In this document: positions 61,801 to 64,000 of the stretch, piece by piece
Layout: every line of letters begins with the position of its first letter
How positions within the stretch are numbered: the first letter of the stretch is position 1
Assembly: GCA_900239685.1 (NCBI GenBank)
Contig: OENT01000147.1
Span: forward strand, 1 to 64,000
DNA: 64,000 bases
Direction of reading: 5' to 3'
From: Rotaria macrura
Lineage: Eukaryota > Rotifera > Eurotatoria > Philodinida > Philodinidae
Translations under genes and position numbers: made by a program
The notes under the pieces: model-generated
Told to the model about the DNA's origin: nothing
What the model saw: the letters and a program-made list of their open reading frames with translations, nothing else
The model's database searches: none

Positions 61801-63985
61801 AACATGATCGATAAAAGATGACCCAAATAAATCGTAGTCGTCGAGTTCCGAAATAAATAAGTCTGCTTTTTTTATGTGACATGAATAAAATCTCGTATTG
61901 TTTTATTTCGACCGGAACTACATTATATTTATCTAGATTAATCATAGAACAAAAGTTAGTAGAACCGATATCAAATTTTCCTCAGTGTCAACCATTAATA
62001 ATCCATATAACATTGAACAACTATGGATTCAATTGTGAAAAGAAACAATTAGTATATGTCTATCGAATATCTTGAATCGATAATGTACGAATAATAATAA
62101 AAATTTTTAAATTTATATTTATCTATTTAATTCATGTATCACATAATGTTATGAAAATATCTAATTTTCAAGTAGATGAAAGTCATAGTGAGAACTGAAC
62201 GTCTATTATGATAAGTATGAAATAAAAAAATTCGTCACTTGTACGGAAAAGTAGAAGTTGATTTTTTATGAAATACAACTTACTTTTTTTTATAATGATA
62301 TGTAATCATGAGACTTTTTCATATGATTAATATGCTAACATCTATCAGATTACACGGTGATAAGCTTAAATGATTCAGAACTTCGTTATCAGATAGTCTC
62401 AATAAAAGAAAATACACTCGAATATTTATGATGATTGACTTTGATTTTCTATCGAAATAATCTCTTGTTAACAAGGAAAAAAATAGAATCGAAAATAAAT
62501 CTATCATTTATTTACTCCAAGGCAACGAAAGATTGATTGGCTGGTTAGCTGAATTAGCAAATCATACACATCAATATTATAATGATTCAGATCCAACGTC
62601 TGGTCCAACAAAAACATCGAAATATATAACGGCACTTTATTTCACTTTCTCATCTCTTACGTCAGTCGGTTTCGGCAACGTGAGGTTCGATAGAATGTTT
62701 CATTTTTAAGATTTTCTTTTGTTTTCTTAAATTGAATCTGTTTCTAGTCCAAATACGAATAGTGAAAAAGGTTTCTCAATCATAATCATGCTCGTAGGAT
62801 GTGAGTTTATGGCTTTCTTTTCTTACATTGTTTTTCTTTGTGCTTTAGTTAACTATTGACTTGCATGCATGTTGTCAATGTTGTGTTATATTGATGTTTG
62901 CATAGCTTATTGTTTTAGGATTACGCATAACATGGCGTGATAGATTAATTTGTGCATCTGATCAACCATATAATTGCTTATCAATGATAAATTATAATAG
63001 CAGAAATTTGAATACAAACAAAAAAAAACGAAAACGCACTCGGTGATGAACCCAGTCTTCATTGAATCATTTCTCATTGCTTTTTATTTTAACCTTCTAT
63101 TTCTAACATCAATCACATTGAAAAATGTCAGAGAGTGCATCAGAACAAAAAACAAGTGATATTAAATGAAAATTGCCCGTTTTCCTTGATTGATGCTGAT
63201 ACTGATTAGTTCTACTACATACTTGGAACAGAAGTTTCTCTTTTCACCTATAATATAGTAATCGAATACAAAAATGAGCATGCGATTTTCTTGTTTTCAA
63301 GTATATCTCTATAAATAGATAGATTTTAGCCCTAGCATATTTATATGTGAGTGTTTTCTCCTTTTTAGCTTTGATGTACGCCAGTATATTTGGTAATGTA
63401 AGTGCAATTATCCAGAGACTTTATTCGGGTACAGCCCGGTATCAAATACAAATGTTGAGGTACGCAAATAATTTTCATAAAAGATATTTCTCACTGTACG
63501 TGTATGATGCTCTATTTAGAGTAAAAGAATTCATTCGTTTTCATCAAATTCCTAATCCTCTTCGACAACGATTAGAAGATTATTTTAATCATGCATGGAA
63601 CTATACGAAGTAAAACATTATTGTCATACATATATTTGTATAAGGCTTTGTTCTGAATGCTTTCAGTGGTATCGACATGAATATGGTGCTCAAAGGCTTT
63701 CCTGAATGTTTACAAGCTGATATTTGTCTTCATTTAAATAGTCAGCTACTGAAAAATTGTCCTGCATTTAAAGGTTAATGAGAGTTCGATTCGTTGTTTT
63801 TAATCATCTCTTAATTCTAGATGCTAGCGAAGGTTGTTTACGAACATTTTCAATGAAATTCAAAACAACACATGCGCCACCAGGTGATATAATTACACAT
63901 CGTGGTGATATTTTAACATCATTATATTTTATTTCACGTGGCTCAATTGAAATATTAAAAGATGATAATGTGGTTGCTATTTTAA
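58890..63985 (+). CDS. KCNH: ERG-type voltage-gated potassium channel (KCNH), 3' end outside window
   Basis: Plasma-membrane K+ channel subunit of the ether-a-go-go-related (ERG) group. Thirteen exons, ending at the window edge, join to 725 codons: 58890-58968, 59061-59291, 59405-59521, 59578-59610, 59668-59802, 60255-60461, 60560-61264, 62522-62684, 62748-62800, 63369-63459, 63520-63609, 63667-63773, 63821-63985. The N-terminus ([20 protein letters not shown]) is the ERG PAS cap, followed by the PAS domain ([17 protein letters not shown]). S1 starts about residue 330; S4 is about 446-462 ([12 protein letters not shown]); the selectivity filter SVGFG is 549-553. S6, the C-linker and the start of the cyclic-nucleotide-binding homology domain ([24 protein letters not shown]) follow. 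The PAS-S1 linker is Ser/Thr-rich. A GTTCGA donor follows the filter exon. More C-terminal exons must lie beyond 64000. Confidence 0.94.
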
Positions 63986-64000
63986 GTATGTTTCTTTATC

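Noticed and set aside
62914..63044. Possible extra KCNH exon after a TTTTAG acceptor
   Set aside because: The frame meets stops at once, and the exons at 62748-62800 and 63369-63459 already join in phase through S6.

Overview
The window is nuclear DNA from a small-intron invertebrate animal. It is AT-rich (roughly two thirds or more A+T by eye), with no operons, ribosome binding sites or prokaryotic genes. The protein genes are split by many GT-AG introns, mostly 50-75 bp, and encode clearly metazoan families: acid ceramidase, NDRG, class I PI3K, Mediator MED15, NBR1, CSRNP and an ERG-type potassium channel. Compact AT-rich genes, very short introns and a splice-acceptor-like AG just upstream of most start codons would fit a bdelloid rotifer or similar animal. 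The species assignment is inference only. I rebuilt exons by hand; every join listed keeps the reading frame, but none is backed by transcripts.

Layout. 1-2.9 kb: non-coding, with a well-preserved hAT-type MITE (1001-1278, 8-bp target duplication). 2.97-4.83 kb (+): acid ceramidase. 7.41-9.22 kb (+): NDRG protein. 10.26-12.82 kb (-): phosphatidylinositol-phosphate kinase. 12.8-17 kb: no convincing gene, but a 1.4-kb GC-rich repeat element full of TTCCGG. 16.98-21.92 kb (+): class I PI3K catalytic subunit with a small MITE in one intron. 23.54-25.98 kb (-): MINDY-4/4B-type protein whose catalytic Cys and His are both replaced. 27.2-30.3 kb (+): polypeptide GalNAc-transferase, followed only 170 bp later by 30.5-35.9 kb (+) MED15 with a long polyglutamine tract. 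36-39.3 kb: gene-poor. 39.3-39.95 kb (+): small Cys-rich single-pass membrane protein. 40.27-41.35 kb (+): an intronless unknown gene. 42.8-43.5 kb (+): ribosomal protein S11. 44.26-50.38 kb (+): an NBR1-like autophagy receptor that contains a region resembling the N-terminal helical arm of the USP9X/USP24 deubiquitinases. 51.08-51.33 kb (+): tiny membrane protein. 52.48-54.21 kb (+): CSRNP nuclear protein. 55.87-56.83 kb (+): secreted chitin-binding-like protein. 58.89 kb to the window end (+): ERG/KCNH potassium channel, cut at the edge.

Functional links. The PIP kinase and the class I PI3K are divergent neighbours and would act in sequence (PI4P to PI(4,5)P2 to PIP3), although the PI3K activation loop has lost most of the basic residues associated with PI(4,5)P2 use. 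Two loci touch ubiquitin biology in unusual ways: the pseudo-MINDY and the NBR1/USP-like chimera. The NBR1 chimera is the best candidate for something undescribed.
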